Origin: Petrimonas sp. IBARAKI
GTDB taxonomy: Bacteria; Bacteroidota; Bacteroidia; Bacteroidales; Dysgonomonadaceae
Length of the DNA: 64,000 bases
Assembly (NCBI GenBank): GCA_002356435.2
Contig: AP018040.2
Span: 558,001 to 622,000 of the forward strand
Direction: 5' to 3'
A program made the position numbers and the translations under genes. Below are positions 52,787-62,600 of this stretch, piece by piece. The stretch's first letter is position 1, and each line of letters starts with the position of its first letter. The notes under the pieces are model-generated. The model worked only from the letters and a program-made list of their open reading frames with translations, made no database searches and had not been told where the DNA came from.

Positions 52787-54133
52787 TTATTCCATCTCTT
52801 TTCTCAGCATATCCAATCCTGTGCGTACAATACGCTGCAACTCCAGCTTGGAGGTGTCCACAAACTCGCAAAGTGCAAAATCCTCGGGCGCCACTTCGTA
52901 GATCCCGAGCTGTTCCATCTTATCGATGTTGAATGCCAGGGTGGATTTTATCAGCTGTTCGGGGAAAATATCCAGGGGGAATACCTTGTCGTATTCGTTG
53001 GAGACGATGATGGCTCTGGGGCCGCCCAGCAGGCGTGCATCCAGGCGATAGGCCTTTTTCAGTTTCAGGTAGGTGGCGCCGGCGCTGTAGCGTTTGGGCG
53101 ACAGGGATGCCCATCCGAAAGCTTCGTGAACATCGTCACCTTCCGGTATTACGGTCAGTTGCGAATGGGTGGCGCGGAGCGCGCCTTCTGCCTCTATCCG
53201 GGTTCCGGTAAGCACGTTCCCACTGATGTACCTCAGGTTGCCTTTTCCGTTGACATTGTCAGCAAAGAGCTTGCCCAGCTCCGTGCCGACAAGCATGTTG
53301 TAATAGCCGGTTTGTTTGACTTCCGATCCGGTAAGTGCTACGGTGCGGGTAAGGTCTACCACGCCTTTGTTGAAAAGCCTTCCGATGAACAACACATCCA
53401 GGGCATTTAATGTCCAGACTACTTCGCCCCTGTTCACGGGTGCCAGGTAGTTGATGTGAGTGCCGGTGTTTCCGGCGGGGTGTGGCCCTTCAAACTCAGT
53501 TATCGTTACGTTTGCGGCTTTCCTCAGCCCTTCGTTTTTCGTAGCGGGGCTTATGGAGAGGAACACCTTTCCTTTGGTGAGCCTGGCTAATGCGTTCAAC
53601 CCGGTTTGCAGGTCGGCCTCCTGGCCTTTCAGGATGAAATCGTATGAGGGGGCCAGCGGAGCCGTGTCGAATCCGGTAACGAAAATGTCGCGCGGTTCTT
53701 TTCCGGGATCGGCAACGACGTCGTAAGGGCGTTGTTTGATGACAAACCAGATGCCGGCGTCGAGCAGTCTCTTTTTGATTTCTTCGGGAGGCAACGTACC
53801 GATCTCACTTTTGCCGTACTCTACGTAAGTGTTTTCTTTGTCGGCTTTGACAGTAACGTTCAGTATACGTCTTTTTTCTCCGCGGTTGATGGCTGTGACT
53901 GTTCCGCTGACGGGAGATGCAATCATCATGTCCGGGTGCATTTTAGAGAAAAATAACGCTTGTCCGGCTTTCACGGCATCACCCACCTTAACTTTGAGTT
54001 TGGGCGTGATTCCCTGAAAATCTTCCGGGCACACCTGTACATATTCACTTGTTATACTGCCGAGAAGTGTTTCTTCGGGTTTCCCTAACAAAGGAATCTG
54101 CAAGCCTTTCTTGATTTTAATTCGATTAGCCAT
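52787..54133 (-). CDS. nqrA: Na+-translocating NADH:quinone reductase subunit A
   Basis: 448 residues from ATG 54133 (MANRIKIKKGLQIPL); an earlier in-frame ATG at 54184 adds 17 residues outside the family. N-terminal barrel-sandwich-like domain (KVKVGDAVKAGQALFFSK) and a Rossmann-like body. Quinone-side, cytoplasmic subunit of the pump. First gene of nqrABCDEF, all six subunits present and full length; the apbE flavin transferase is not in the window. Confidence 0.95.
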   Translation of the reverse strand: MANRIKIKKGLQIPLLGKPEETLLGSITSEYVQVCPEDFQGITPKLKVKVGDAVKAGQALFFSKMHPDMMIASPVSGTVTAINRGEKRRILNVTVKADKENTYVEYGKSEIGTLPPEEIKKRLLDAGIWFVIKQRPYDVVADPGKEPRDIFVTGFDTAPLAPSYDFILKGQEADLQTGLNALARLTKGKVFLSISPATKNEGLRKAANVTITEFEGPHPAGNTGTHINYLAPVNRGEVVWTLNALDVLFIGRLFNKGVVDLTRTVALTGSEVKQTGYYNMLVGTELGKLFADNVNGKGNLRYISGNVLTGTRIEAEGALRATHSQLTVIPEGDDVHEAFGWASLSPKRYSAGATYLKLKKAYRLDARLLGGPRAIIVSNEYDKVFPLDIFPEQLIKSTLAFNIDKMEQLGIYEVAPEDFALCEFVDTSKLELQRIVRTGLDMLRKEME

Positions 54134-54241
54134 ATGTAATTGATAAAAATAACTGTTGGTTTTCTCAGGATAAACAACTATCAATCAGAGTTCTATTTAA
54201 AATAAGCTGTGAGGAGGGATAGCTATTTTCCGTTTAAGGTG

Positions 54242-54249
54242 CAAAGATA
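54242..54249 (-). promoter_or_regulatory. Putative nqr operon promoter
   Basis: Minus strand TATCTTTG is a perfect -7 box 109 nt upstream of the nqrA ATG at 54133. No well spaced TTTG was found. Confidence 0.4.
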
Positions 54250-54542
54250 ACTGTTTTATATTCAAAAAAGGAAGAATAGTGAAAAAAATCTTTATTCTGA
54301 AAATAAGTTAATCCCCGGTTTCCCTGAACGGGAGCTTGTCCGCTATCTATTTGTGGGGATAAGATGATCGAGGAATAAAAGTTGGAGAATATTTCCTGTT
54401 TTCCACAAGATCGTTATCTTTGCAGCCGTCATTCTTTCGGGTATTGGTTTTATGAAACTGTGAGAAAAATTGTTGGTCGCAAGATTCAGCTGTTAACGAA
54501 AAGCATGCGAAAGCCCATTACTAATTTATAAAATACAAAGTC
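54250..54542. other. Divergent regulatory region between nqrA and the rhamnosidase gene
   Basis: AT-rich intergenic DNA holding promoter boxes for both flanking genes. I see no RNA gene, leader peptide or hairpin with a T-run in it. Confidence 0.5.
54392..54422 (+). promoter_or_regulatory. Putative promoter of the rhamnosidase gene
   Basis: TATCTTTG (54415-54422) is a perfect -7 box; TTTC (54392-54395) is one base off TTTG with a 19-nt spacer. The leader to ATG 54543 is about 110 nt. Confidence 0.5.
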
Positions 54543-56906
54543 ATGAAAAATCTGTTGATAATATGCTCCTTATTTGCGTCATTATCGGTTGCAGCCCAGT
54601 TTGGAAATTTTAACCGGAACAGTCCTTGGGATGCCAGCTGGATATGTGTTCCCGATGTAGGAGAGAATGCCCCCGGGCTTTATTTATTCAGGAAAACAAT
54701 AGATATAAAGTCGGTTCCCGGACAATTCGAGATTTACGTGTCGGCCGATAACCGCTATAAGTTGTATGTTAACGAGGTTCTGGTATCCATAGGATCTGCT
54801 CAGGGGGATTTAGGGCACTGGAATTATGAGGCGCTTGATATTGCCCCTTTTCTGAAAACCGGGGAAAATATTGTTTCCGCAAAAGTCTGGAATGAAGGCA
54901 ACCTGAGGCCTGTTTCCCAGTTTTCTTTCCGTACCGGCTTTTTATTGCAGGGCACGAACGATGAGACGAAACAACTCAACACGAATGAGACATGGAAATG
55001 CCTGGAGGATAAAAGCTATACTCCCCTCAGGCAGAGTGTTCGCGGTTATTATGCGGCAGGTGCGGGGGATAAGGTTGATATGAATCTTGCGGTGAAAGGC
55101 TGGAACTCCGTTGATTTCGATGACAGCGGCTGGGAAAAAGCCAAACCTGTTTTCGAACGTCAGGTAAGAGGTATGGGGTTCATGGCCCGGGGCGGCTGGT
55201 CCTTAACGCCTTCGATACTCCCTCCCATGGAGTTGACCTACCAGCGGCTCGCTTCTACAAGAAAGACTGAAAATGTTTCTGTTCCCTCTTCGTTTCCAGC
55301 GAAGAAAACAAAAATAACGGTTCCGGCAAACACTACGGCGACCATCCTTCTCGATCAGGCATACCTTACGAATGCTTATCCTACGTTGATTTTCAGCGGA
55401 GGAAAGAACAGTACGCTCGTCATCACCTATGCTGAAGGATTGTACAATGAAGCGGGGGCAAAAGACAACCGGAACGAGATTGAAGGGAAAACCATTTCCG
55501 GCCGACAGGATACCGTCATCTCCGACGGGTCACAAAATCAGGAGTTCACTTCGCTTAACTGGAGAACATACCGATATGTGGAGTTGAAGGCCGAGACTGA
55601 CGACCTGCCTTTGGTGATTGAAGATTTTTACGGCACATTTACCGGTTACCCGTTGGAAATGAATGCGAAGCTAGTATCGGATATCGACGAGCTGAATACC
55701 ATCATGGAGATAGGCTGGCGTACAGCCCGGTTGTGCGCCGTGGACACCTATATGGATTGTCCTTATTACGAGCGCCTGCAGTATATCGGCGATACGAGGA
55801 TCCAGATAATGATCACTTATTACAACAGCGGAGACGACCGCCTTCCTAAGAATGCCATTAATCTCTTCGATAATTCCCGACAGAAAGACGGGTATACACT
55901 GAGCCGTTATCCCGATACCCAAAACCAGGTAATACCCACCTATTCTCTCTGGCATGTAAGCACATTGTATGATTATTTGATGCACGGCAAGGACAATACG
56001 TTTCTGAAGACAAAACTGCTGGGTTCAAGACAAATCTTGAATTATTTTATCAGTTATATCGCAGAAGACGGCTCTTTAAAAAATGTTCCCGGCTGGAATT
56101 TTACGGACTGGGTTCCCGACTGGCGAATGGGAGTTGCCCCGATGGCTGAAGACGGAAGTTCTGCGTTAATGGATCTACAACTCCTGTTGGCTCTTCAGTC
56201 TGCAGTAATCCTGGAAAGGAGTGAAGGATCTGAAGAGTTTGCCGTGCTTTATGAAAAGATCGCCCGAAGCCTGGAGCAGACCATCCGGGATAAGTACTGG
56301 GATGAATCCAGAAAATTGTTTGCGGATACACCCCTCAAGGATAAGTTCTCACAACACGCCAACTCCCTGGCTATTCTTGCCGGTTTGGCCACTGAGTCAA
56401 CCGCGTTTGAAATGGGTAAGCTGATGTTGTCCGATACAACATTGGCTCCGGCATCCATATACTTTAAATATTACCTGCACCTGGCGTTGGCAAAGGCCGG
56501 CCTTGGGGATAATTACCTTAACTGGTTGGACATTTGGCGCAAGAACATCGATTTGGGGCTGACTACCTGGGGTGAGACCTCGGAAGTGGAAACGACCCGG
56601 TCCGACTGTCATGCCTGGGGTTCCAGTCCCAATGTTGAGTTTTTCCGCATTGTCCTGGGTGTGGAGAGTGATGCCCCTTATTTCAAGAAAGTTAAGATAA
56701 CTCCGAACTTGGGAAGCATCGAAAAGATAGGCGGAGAAATACCACACCCATCCGGTAAGGTTGTAGTGAATTACCGACAAACACGAAAAGGATTACAGGC
56801 TGAAATCAATTTGCCTGGGGACGTAAACGGATCTTTTGTCTGGAAAGGGAAGAGCTACGCGTTGAAGGGAGGATCCAACAAGCTGGATATCTCTACAGCT
56901 CCCTGA
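54543..56906 (+). CDS. Secreted alpha-L-rhamnosidase (GH78-type)
   Basis: 787 residues. Signal peptide (MKNLLIICSLFASLSVAAQ), then a beta-sandwich carbohydrate-binding-like domain (about 30-130: VSADNRYKLYVNEVLV ... LGHWNYEALDI), further beta domains, and an (alpha/alpha)6 catalytic barrel (about 375-700). The GH78 signature is DCPYYERLQYIGD (405-417), matching the D-C-P-x-x-E-R-x-x-x-x-G-D pattern with the catalytic Asp/Glu residues. A C-terminal beta domain closes the protein. It would release L-rhamnose (or a similar sugar) from plant or microbial glycans in the periplasm. The 3' end overlaps the convergent DUF1080 gene by 14 nt. No SusC/D pair is nearby, so it is not a classical PUL member. 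Confidence 0.85.
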   Translation: MKNLLIICSLFASLSVAAQFGNFNRNSPWDASWICVPDVGENAPGLYLFRKTIDIKSVPGQFEIYVSADNRYKLYVNEVLVSIGSAQGDLGHWNYEALDIAPFLKTGENIVSAKVWNEGNLRPVSQFSFRTGFLLQGTNDETKQLNTNETWKCLEDKSYTPLRQSVRGYYAAGAGDKVDMNLAVKGWNSVDFDDSGWEKAKPVFERQVRGMGFMARGGWSLTPSILPPMELTYQRLASTRKTENVSVPSSFPAKKTKITVPANTTATILLDQAYLTNAYPTLIFSGGKNSTLVITYAEGLYNEAGAKDNRNEIEGKTISGRQDTVISDGSQNQEFTSLNWRTYRYVELKAETDDLPLVIEDFYGTFTGYPLEMNAKLVSDIDELNTIMEIGWRTARLCAVDTYMDCPYYERLQYIGDTRIQIMITYYNSGDDRLPKNAINLFDNSRQKDGYTLSRYPDTQNQVIPTYSLWHVSTLYDYLMHGKDNTFLKTKLLGSRQILNYFISYIAEDGSLKNVPGWNFTDWVPDWRMGVAPMAEDGSSALMDLQLLLALQSAVILERSEGSEEFAVLYEKIARSLEQTIRDKYWDESRKLFADTPLKDKFSQHANSLAILAGLATESTAFEMGKLMLSDTTLAPASIYFKYYLHLALAKAGLGDNYLNWLDIWRKNIDLGLTTWGETSEVETTRSDCHAWGSSPNVEFFRIVLGVESDAPYFKKVKITPNLGSIEKIGGEIPHPSGKVVVNYRQTRKGLQAEINLPGDVNGSFVWKGKSYALKGGSNKLDISTAP

Positions 56907-57648
56907 TCCAGATATTCCGGAAACTAATGGGCTGGCTGGGGTCGCCGTGATCCTGCAGCTTGATGGGCCCGGGACCGTGTTCTTTCACTTCCGGAAATCC
57001 TACATAAGGGGTGGTACCCCGGATGATCGTATTGTTTTGCAGCAGGATACCGTTTTGTAAAAGGGTTACGGTAGGAGGGGTGCGGTATGTCCCGTCTTTT
57101 TTGAATGTGGGCGCGGTGTAAATGATGTCGTAGGTATTCCACTCGCCAGGTTTTCGCATCGCGTTTACCAGGGGCGGTGTTTGTTTATAAATACTTCCGG
57201 TCTGACCGTTCACGTACGTTTCATTCCGGTAGTTGTCGAGGATCTGAATCTCGTAGATACCTTGCAGAAAAAGACCGCTGTTGCCCCGGGCCTGGCTTTC
57301 CCCTTTAATGCCTTCGGGTATGCGCCACTCCAGGTGCAGTTGAAAGTCGCTGAATTTCTGTTTCGTCTGAATATCCCCGGTGCCTTTTTTTACGGTGAAA
57401 ACACCGTTGTTTACCGTCCATTCTGCCGGGGCACCTTTTGAATTCTCCCATTGGGAAAGATTTTTGCCGTCGAACAGGACAATGGCATCAGATGGGACGG
57501 GATCGGGGGTAACCACCTGAGGTTGGGGTTGCCAGTATTCGGTCATGGCCGGTGTCATGGGTGCGCGTTCGGGATATTTTTTTTCCTGTGCGTTTAGCGG
57601 AAGCAGGACGATTAATCCTGTCAAAATGATCAGATTTTGCCGTTTCAT
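56893..57648 (-). CDS. Secreted DUF1080 (3-keto-glycoside hydrolase/lyase-type) protein
   Basis: 251 residues. Signal peptide (KRQNLIILTGLIVLLPLNA). DUF1080 concanavalin-like sandwich: IVLFDGKNLSQWEN, WRIPEGIKGESQARGNSGLFL, YEIQILDNYRNETY, and ISFRNIWIREL at the end, all family hallmarks. Characterised DUF1080 members cleave glycosidic bonds of 3-keto-sugars. The gene directly follows (44 nt) a secreted Gfo/Idh/MocA dehydrogenase gene, the enzyme type that makes 3-keto-glycosides. The pair therefore probably degrades a glycoside by oxidation and elimination. Substrate unknown. The terminal 14 nt overlap the rhamnosidase gene on the other strand. Confidence 0.8.
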   Translation of the reverse strand: MKRQNLIILTGLIVLLPLNAQEKKYPERAPMTPAMTEYWQPQPQVVTPDPVPSDAIVLFDGKNLSQWENSKGAPAEWTVNNGVFTVKKGTGDIQTKQKFSDFQLHLEWRIPEGIKGESQARGNSGLFLQGIYEIQILDNYRNETYVNGQTGSIYKQTPPLVNAMRKPGEWNTYDIIYTAPTFKKDGTYRTPPTVTLLQNGILLQNNTIIRGTTPYVGFPEVKEHGPGPIKLQDHGDPSQPISFRNIWIREL

Positions 57649-57692
57649 GTTGTCTTTTCTTTAATGTTGTGAGTTGACCTTTTGTTTATGCG

Positions 57693-59000
57693 TTATGCTT
57701 TTGGAAATTTCCAGGGCTCGCGGTAATCGGGTTTGATTAACCTGTCGGCCTTATCGTTGTTGAATGATTTTTTATTGTCATCATACATAAGCGTCGCTCC
57801 TGTACGTGCCGAAATATTGCCCAGATGAGCATATTTAGCACACAAGCTACCGTTTTCGATGGTACAGGCTGTCTGAAAATCGCGTTTTTTCACACATTCG
57901 ATAAACCTTGCCACGTGCTTTTTGTGGTCCTGATAATCGGGTTCGCCTTTTACCGGTTCAGCTTTGTTCTTCTCCGGAATAACTTCCCATCCTTCGCGGT
58001 TGATGACCAATGTTCCGTTTGTGCCTTTAAAGGCAAGGCCGTAGTTTCTCCCGTAAGGCCCGGTCTCCGTGCCTGCAATGTTGTTCCACTGGATGGTGAA
58101 GTCATTGAATTCGTATATTACGGAAAGGGTATCGAACGTTTCAGCGTAGTTCCCGGGATAAGCGAAATTTCCTCCCGAGCCGATGACCCGGTTGGGTATC
58201 CCCGTTACGTTCATCCCCCAAAGAGCCATGTCGAGCAGGTGTACTCCCCAGTCGGTCATTAGCCCTCCGCCGTAATCCCAGAACATGCGCCATGAGCCGT
58301 GAAACCGTTTCTCATTGAATGTCCTCACGGGTGCCGGGCCCAACCAGAAATTAAAATCGACGCCCGCAGGGACAGGGCTGTCGGGGACCGGGTTGAGGAT
58401 GGCCGCGTAATTGAAGTTAGCCCATACATTTACCTGGGCGATCTTGCCCAGTTTGCCGCTGTCGATATAGCGTTTCATTTCATGCCAGTGATTGCCGCTT
58501 CGTTGTTGCTGTCCCACTTGTACTACCCGGTTGTGTCTCTTTGCCGCGGCAACCATTGCATCGCACTCGGCAATGGAATTGGCTATGGGCTTTTCCACAT
58601 AAACGTCTTTCCCGGCTGCGCAGGCGTCGGTCATCTGCAGGCAGTGCCAGTGGTCGGGCGTTCCAATGATGATCACATCGATCTCCTTTCTCTCCAGCAT
58701 TTTCCGGTAATCGCCATACAATTCAGGCTTTTTGTTCCTGAGCTTAACGAGATCTGCAGCCCTTCCGCTGAGTACATGCTGATCGACGTCACACAGGGCG
58801 ATGCAATCTATTTCGGGATGGATCAGGAAGTCGGACAGGTTGGCCCATCCCATGCTGCGGCATCCGATCAGTCCGACATTGATCTTGTCGTTTGCCCCTG
58901 TACGGTTAGCAAACAAGCTGCTGCTTTGCAAAAACGACGGGGCAAGCAGCCCGGCCAGGACTGACGAGGCAGAATTACGGATAAATTTTCTTCTTTCCAT
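57693..59000 (-). CDS. Secreted Gfo/Idh/MocA-family oxidoreductase
   Basis: 435 residues. Tat-type signal (ERRKFIRNSASSVLAGLLAPS) suggests folding with a bound NAD(P) before export. Rossmann domain NVGLIGCRSMGWANLSDFL, then VYVEKPIANS with the catalytic Lys of the EKP motif (136-138) and GVHLLDMALW with His254 and Asp257. Some members are glycoside 3-dehydrogenases. It is followed 44 nt later by the DUF1080 gene and preceded by a deacetylase (54 nt), so all probably belong to one operon with the DUF2723 gene upstream. Pairing with DUF1080 points to 3-keto-glycoside formation. Confidence 0.82.
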   Translation of the reverse strand: MERRKFIRNSASSVLAGLLAPSFLQSSSLFANRTGANDKINVGLIGCRSMGWANLSDFLIHPEIDCIALCDVDQHVLSGRAADLVKLRNKKPELYGDYRKMLERKEIDVIIIGTPDHWHCLQMTDACAAGKDVYVEKPIANSIAECDAMVAAAKRHNRVVQVGQQQRSGNHWHEMKRYIDSGKLGKIAQVNVWANFNYAAILNPVPDSPVPAGVDFNFWLGPAPVRTFNEKRFHGSWRMFWDYGGGLMTDWGVHLLDMALWGMNVTGIPNRVIGSGGNFAYPGNYAETFDTLSVIYEFNDFTIQWNNIAGTETGPYGRNYGLAFKGTNGTLVINREGWEVIPEKNKAEPVKGEPDYQDHKKHVARFIECVKKRDFQTACTIENGSLCAKYAHLGNISARTGATLMYDDNKKSFNNDKADRLIKPDYREPWKFPKA

Positions 59001-59054
59001 TGTGATAAAAGATTAAGCAGGTTTCAGGTATGTTGTCAGTAAATTTTTGCCTTT

Positions 59055-59675
59055 CTACAGAGGGACCAATTCAAATGTATAGTCCTCCTTCAACAACCAC
59101 TCAATAGCCTTGGGTAGCGCGTATCGCAGGTTTTTTTCAGCTTTTAGCGAGTCGTGAAAAACAAGGATCGATCCGTTCCGGGTATAACGCTTTACGTTTT
59201 GCAAAACCTGTCCGGGCGACATGAACCTGCTGTAATCACGTGTAACAACGTCCCACATAATGATCCGGTAGCCCGCGTCCTGCAGTTTCCGGCACTGATT
59301 CATCCCGAGGTGGCCGTGCGGAGGACGAAACAGCGATGAGTCGATCAGTTCTCTTGCCTGACCGGCGTTGTCAAGGAATTTTCCTAAGCTGTGCTTCCAC
59401 CCTTGCAAATGGTGGAAGGTGTGATTTCCCGTACGATGTCCTTTTTCAATTACTTGCCGGTATACCTCGGGGTGTTTGCGTACATTGTCTCCCACGCAGA
59501 AAAAAGTGGCCTGAACGCCATATCTGTCCAACAAGTCGAGTACCCAGGGCGTCACTTCGGGAATAGGCCCGTCGTCGAACGTGAGATAAACTGTTTTCCG
59601 TACAGGGTTTTCAATTCTCCAGACTGCATTCGGAAACAGCATCCTGTATAAATGGGGAGGTTGCTCAATCAACAT
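59055..59675 (-). CDS. Polysaccharide deacetylase (NodB/CE4 domain)
   Basis: 206 residues, essentially one CE4 domain: TFDDGP (32-37) with the catalytic base and metal Asp, GNHTFHH with metal His85 and His89, RPPHG (117-121), and a final DSLKAEKN strand. It removes N- or O-acetyl groups from a polysaccharide such as peptidoglycan or an exopolysaccharide. No signal peptide is obvious, though the N-terminus (LIEQPPHLYRMLFP) is like that of many Bacteroidetes homologues. 22 nt after the DUF2723 gene. Confidence 0.88.
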   Translation of the reverse strand: MLIEQPPHLYRMLFPNAVWRIENPVRKTVYLTFDDGPIPEVTPWVLDLLDRYGVQATFFCVGDNVRKHPEVYRQVIEKGHRTGNHTFHHLQGWKHSLGKFLDNAGQARELIDSSLFRPPHGHLGMNQCRKLQDAGYRIIMWDVVTRDYSRFMSPGQVLQNVKRYTRNGSILVFHDSLKAEKNLRYALPKAIEWLLKEDYTFELVPL

Positions 59676-59697
59676 AGAAGATGCTTCGGATAACTGT

Positions 59698-62600
59698 TTA
59701 CTGTTGTTTATTGTATTGCTCCAGTAGCCGGGGGCTGAACTGCTGCATCAGCTTTAAAGCCTGTTGCATGGTTGCCTCTTCCGAAGCCCGTTGAGCAGTA
59801 TCGTTTTCCGAACGGTAATATCCGCGAATGGAACTGTCTGTTATGTCTTTTAAAATCACATCGCCTACATATCCCGCCCCTTGCATGTAATACGTCTGGG
59901 CCCGTTGCAGTAAATCGTCCGTATAGGTTTTGTACTTCTGCTTGTCGAACTCCTGGTAAACCGATGCTATCAGCAGCAGCGAGTTGACGTTGTAGTAGAT
60001 ATCAACCATCGTATTGCTTATTTGTCTTGGGGTCAGCCGGTCATACCAACTCAGGTTCTTCTGTAGCCTTTCCTCGATTTCGTCCATCAGCCGCTGCGCT
60101 TTTTCCGTTTCGCCTAACCGGTAATAAGCCCGGGCGAACATAATGCCGTCGTTGCCATAGGCTACCGCTTTTCCCGGCATGACCGTTGTTACTTTATCCA
60201 GCGCGGCAATGGCTTTGTCGTTTTTGCCTTCTTCGGTCAGGGCTTCGATCAGTTGATTGAAGTAGAGCCTGAAAGTGGAAATCATTCGTCGGCCGGTTTC
60301 GTCGAGGTAGATGTCCGGATTTTCTTCCAGTCCGCCCCAGCGGAATTTGTTCATCAGGTTGTCGTAAGCCTTTTCAGTGTTCACGCCACCGCTTTGCGGG
60401 ATTCCCGGAACAATCTGATAGGCTAATCCCGTCAGGGAGAAATTGCTGTTTTGCAGGTTCATATACAGGTTCCGGTCGACCGTGGTGGCATAGTAGATCG
60501 GGCGTTTCCAATTATCGTCATTGATATTGGTCAGCATTTCCATAATCATCATTTCCTGTCGGTAAAGAGCCGATTTCTCACCCAGGTTGAGGAACATTTT
60601 GTCTGCCGGCCTTGAGTTGAATGCCTTCCAATCCGTTGTTGCCGAATCAACGTTTAAGTAGAGCCTGTTGGAAGGGATAATCTGAGTATCTCCCGTGCTG
60701 AACGGATTTGCCGGTTTGTATTGGCCCGTACGCAGGTTTTCCATTATTTCCTTGAGGGGAATGCTGTCCCGGTAGGCGTTTACGTCGTAATACTGTCCGT
60801 AGGAAATGCTGGGTATGTTGTTCTGTTTAAGTACGTTCTGGATTTCGTTTTTCGTAACTACGAAAGCTGCACTTGCCGCATCGCCCCAGTATTTCTCCCT
60901 GTCCCATTTGATGGGTAGCGGTGCGGATTCGTATGCTTGACGGAGCATTTGATCCACGTACCATTCGGTTTGCAGGAAGCTTAAGTTGGTGACGCGGACA
61001 TCGGTGCGGAAGCCTTCTGTCTCCTGAGCGTACCAAAGCGGGTAGGTGTCGTTGTCGCCATTGGTAAAGAGGATGGCATCCGGTTCTACGCTGCTGAGGT
61101 AGTTCATGCCGGTATCGCGGGCCAGGGTTCGCCCGGAACGGTCGTGGTCGTCCCAGTTCTGTCCCGCCATTTGAAGGGGGACGAGCAGGCAGGCCGCGCT
61201 GACCAGCGTTGCTGACAGCGTGGTATTCTTGATGTAGTTGCGGAGATATCGACTGATTCCGGCAACGCCTATACCCACCCAGATGGCGTAGGCATAGAAT
61301 GATCCGGCATAAGCGTAATCCCGTTCGCGGGGTTCGTAAGGCGTTTGGTTGAGGTACAGCACGATGGCTAATCCTGTCATAAAGAACAACAGAAAGACGA
61401 TGGAGAAACTTTGCTTCCCTTTCCGTTTCAGGTTCAGCTGGTAAATTATGCCGATAACCCCCAACAGGAAAGGCAACAGGTAGTATTTATTGTGCCCTTT
61501 GCTGTCGGCGACCTCGGGTGCAATGTTGTCCTGCGGCCCCAGGCCAAGGATAGGCCCGTCTATAAATTTGATTCCGGTGATCCAGTTCCCTTTGGTAATT
61601 CCGCCATCTCCCTGGATATCGTTTTGCCTGCCGGAGAAATTCCACATGAAATAACGCCAGTACATAAAATTAATCTGGTAGTTAAACAGGAATTTCAGGT
61701 TGTCGAACAGTGTGGGTTTTTTACTTCTATCGGTAATGCCGCCCCAAATCTCATACCCTTGAATGTGGTTGCCGTATCCCGGTTCCGACGGGTGGGTATG
61801 CATGCGCGGAAAGAGCATGGTGTTGGTGTACTTGTATGTGGGTATCTTGGATTCTACGTACCGGTCTTTCTGGTTTTCGGCCGTTTGCAATACCCTGCTG
61901 TACGATTTTTTCTCTTTTGAAATTTCAGCGCGCCCCTGATTGTCCCTGACAATTTGCGAAGCGTAGGTAGTCCCGTAAATGATGGGCGTTTGTCCGTACT
62001 GTTCTCGGTTGAGGTAACTGCCGAGGGAGAACACATCCTCCGGTGAGTTCAGGTCGAGCGGGGTGTTGGCCGATGACCGGATCGGAATGATGGCATATGC
62101 TGAAAATCCGATAAGGATAACCAGCAGGCTCGACATGGAAAGGTTCAGAAACTTGATGTTTAGCTTGTTTTTGGAGAAAACGAAATAGATGGCTGTGGCA
62201 ATAAGAACGAGCCACAACCAGATACTGCCTCCAATAAATAAAATACCGGAAAGGCCGATGCTCAACAAAAAGGCAATTCTAGCCCTTTTTATATCGCCCC
62301 TGTCGGAGATGCTCTCGAACAGGGCCCAGACGATACTTGCCACCAGCAGGATCAGGTAAACGGCAACGCCCGTGTTGTAGGACATGCCCAGTGTGTTCAC
62401 AAAGAAAAGTTCGAACCATCCACCCACTTTGGTAAATCCCGGAATAATTCCGTACATCAAAATAAGGATCAACCCGAAAGAAAGGAACAACGAAAATAAT
62501 CCGCCTTTCCAGGTGGGGTTTTCGGTCTTTTTGTAGTAGTAAACCATCACAATAGCGGGGATACACAACAGGTTAAGCAGGTGAACGCCTATAGAGAGTC

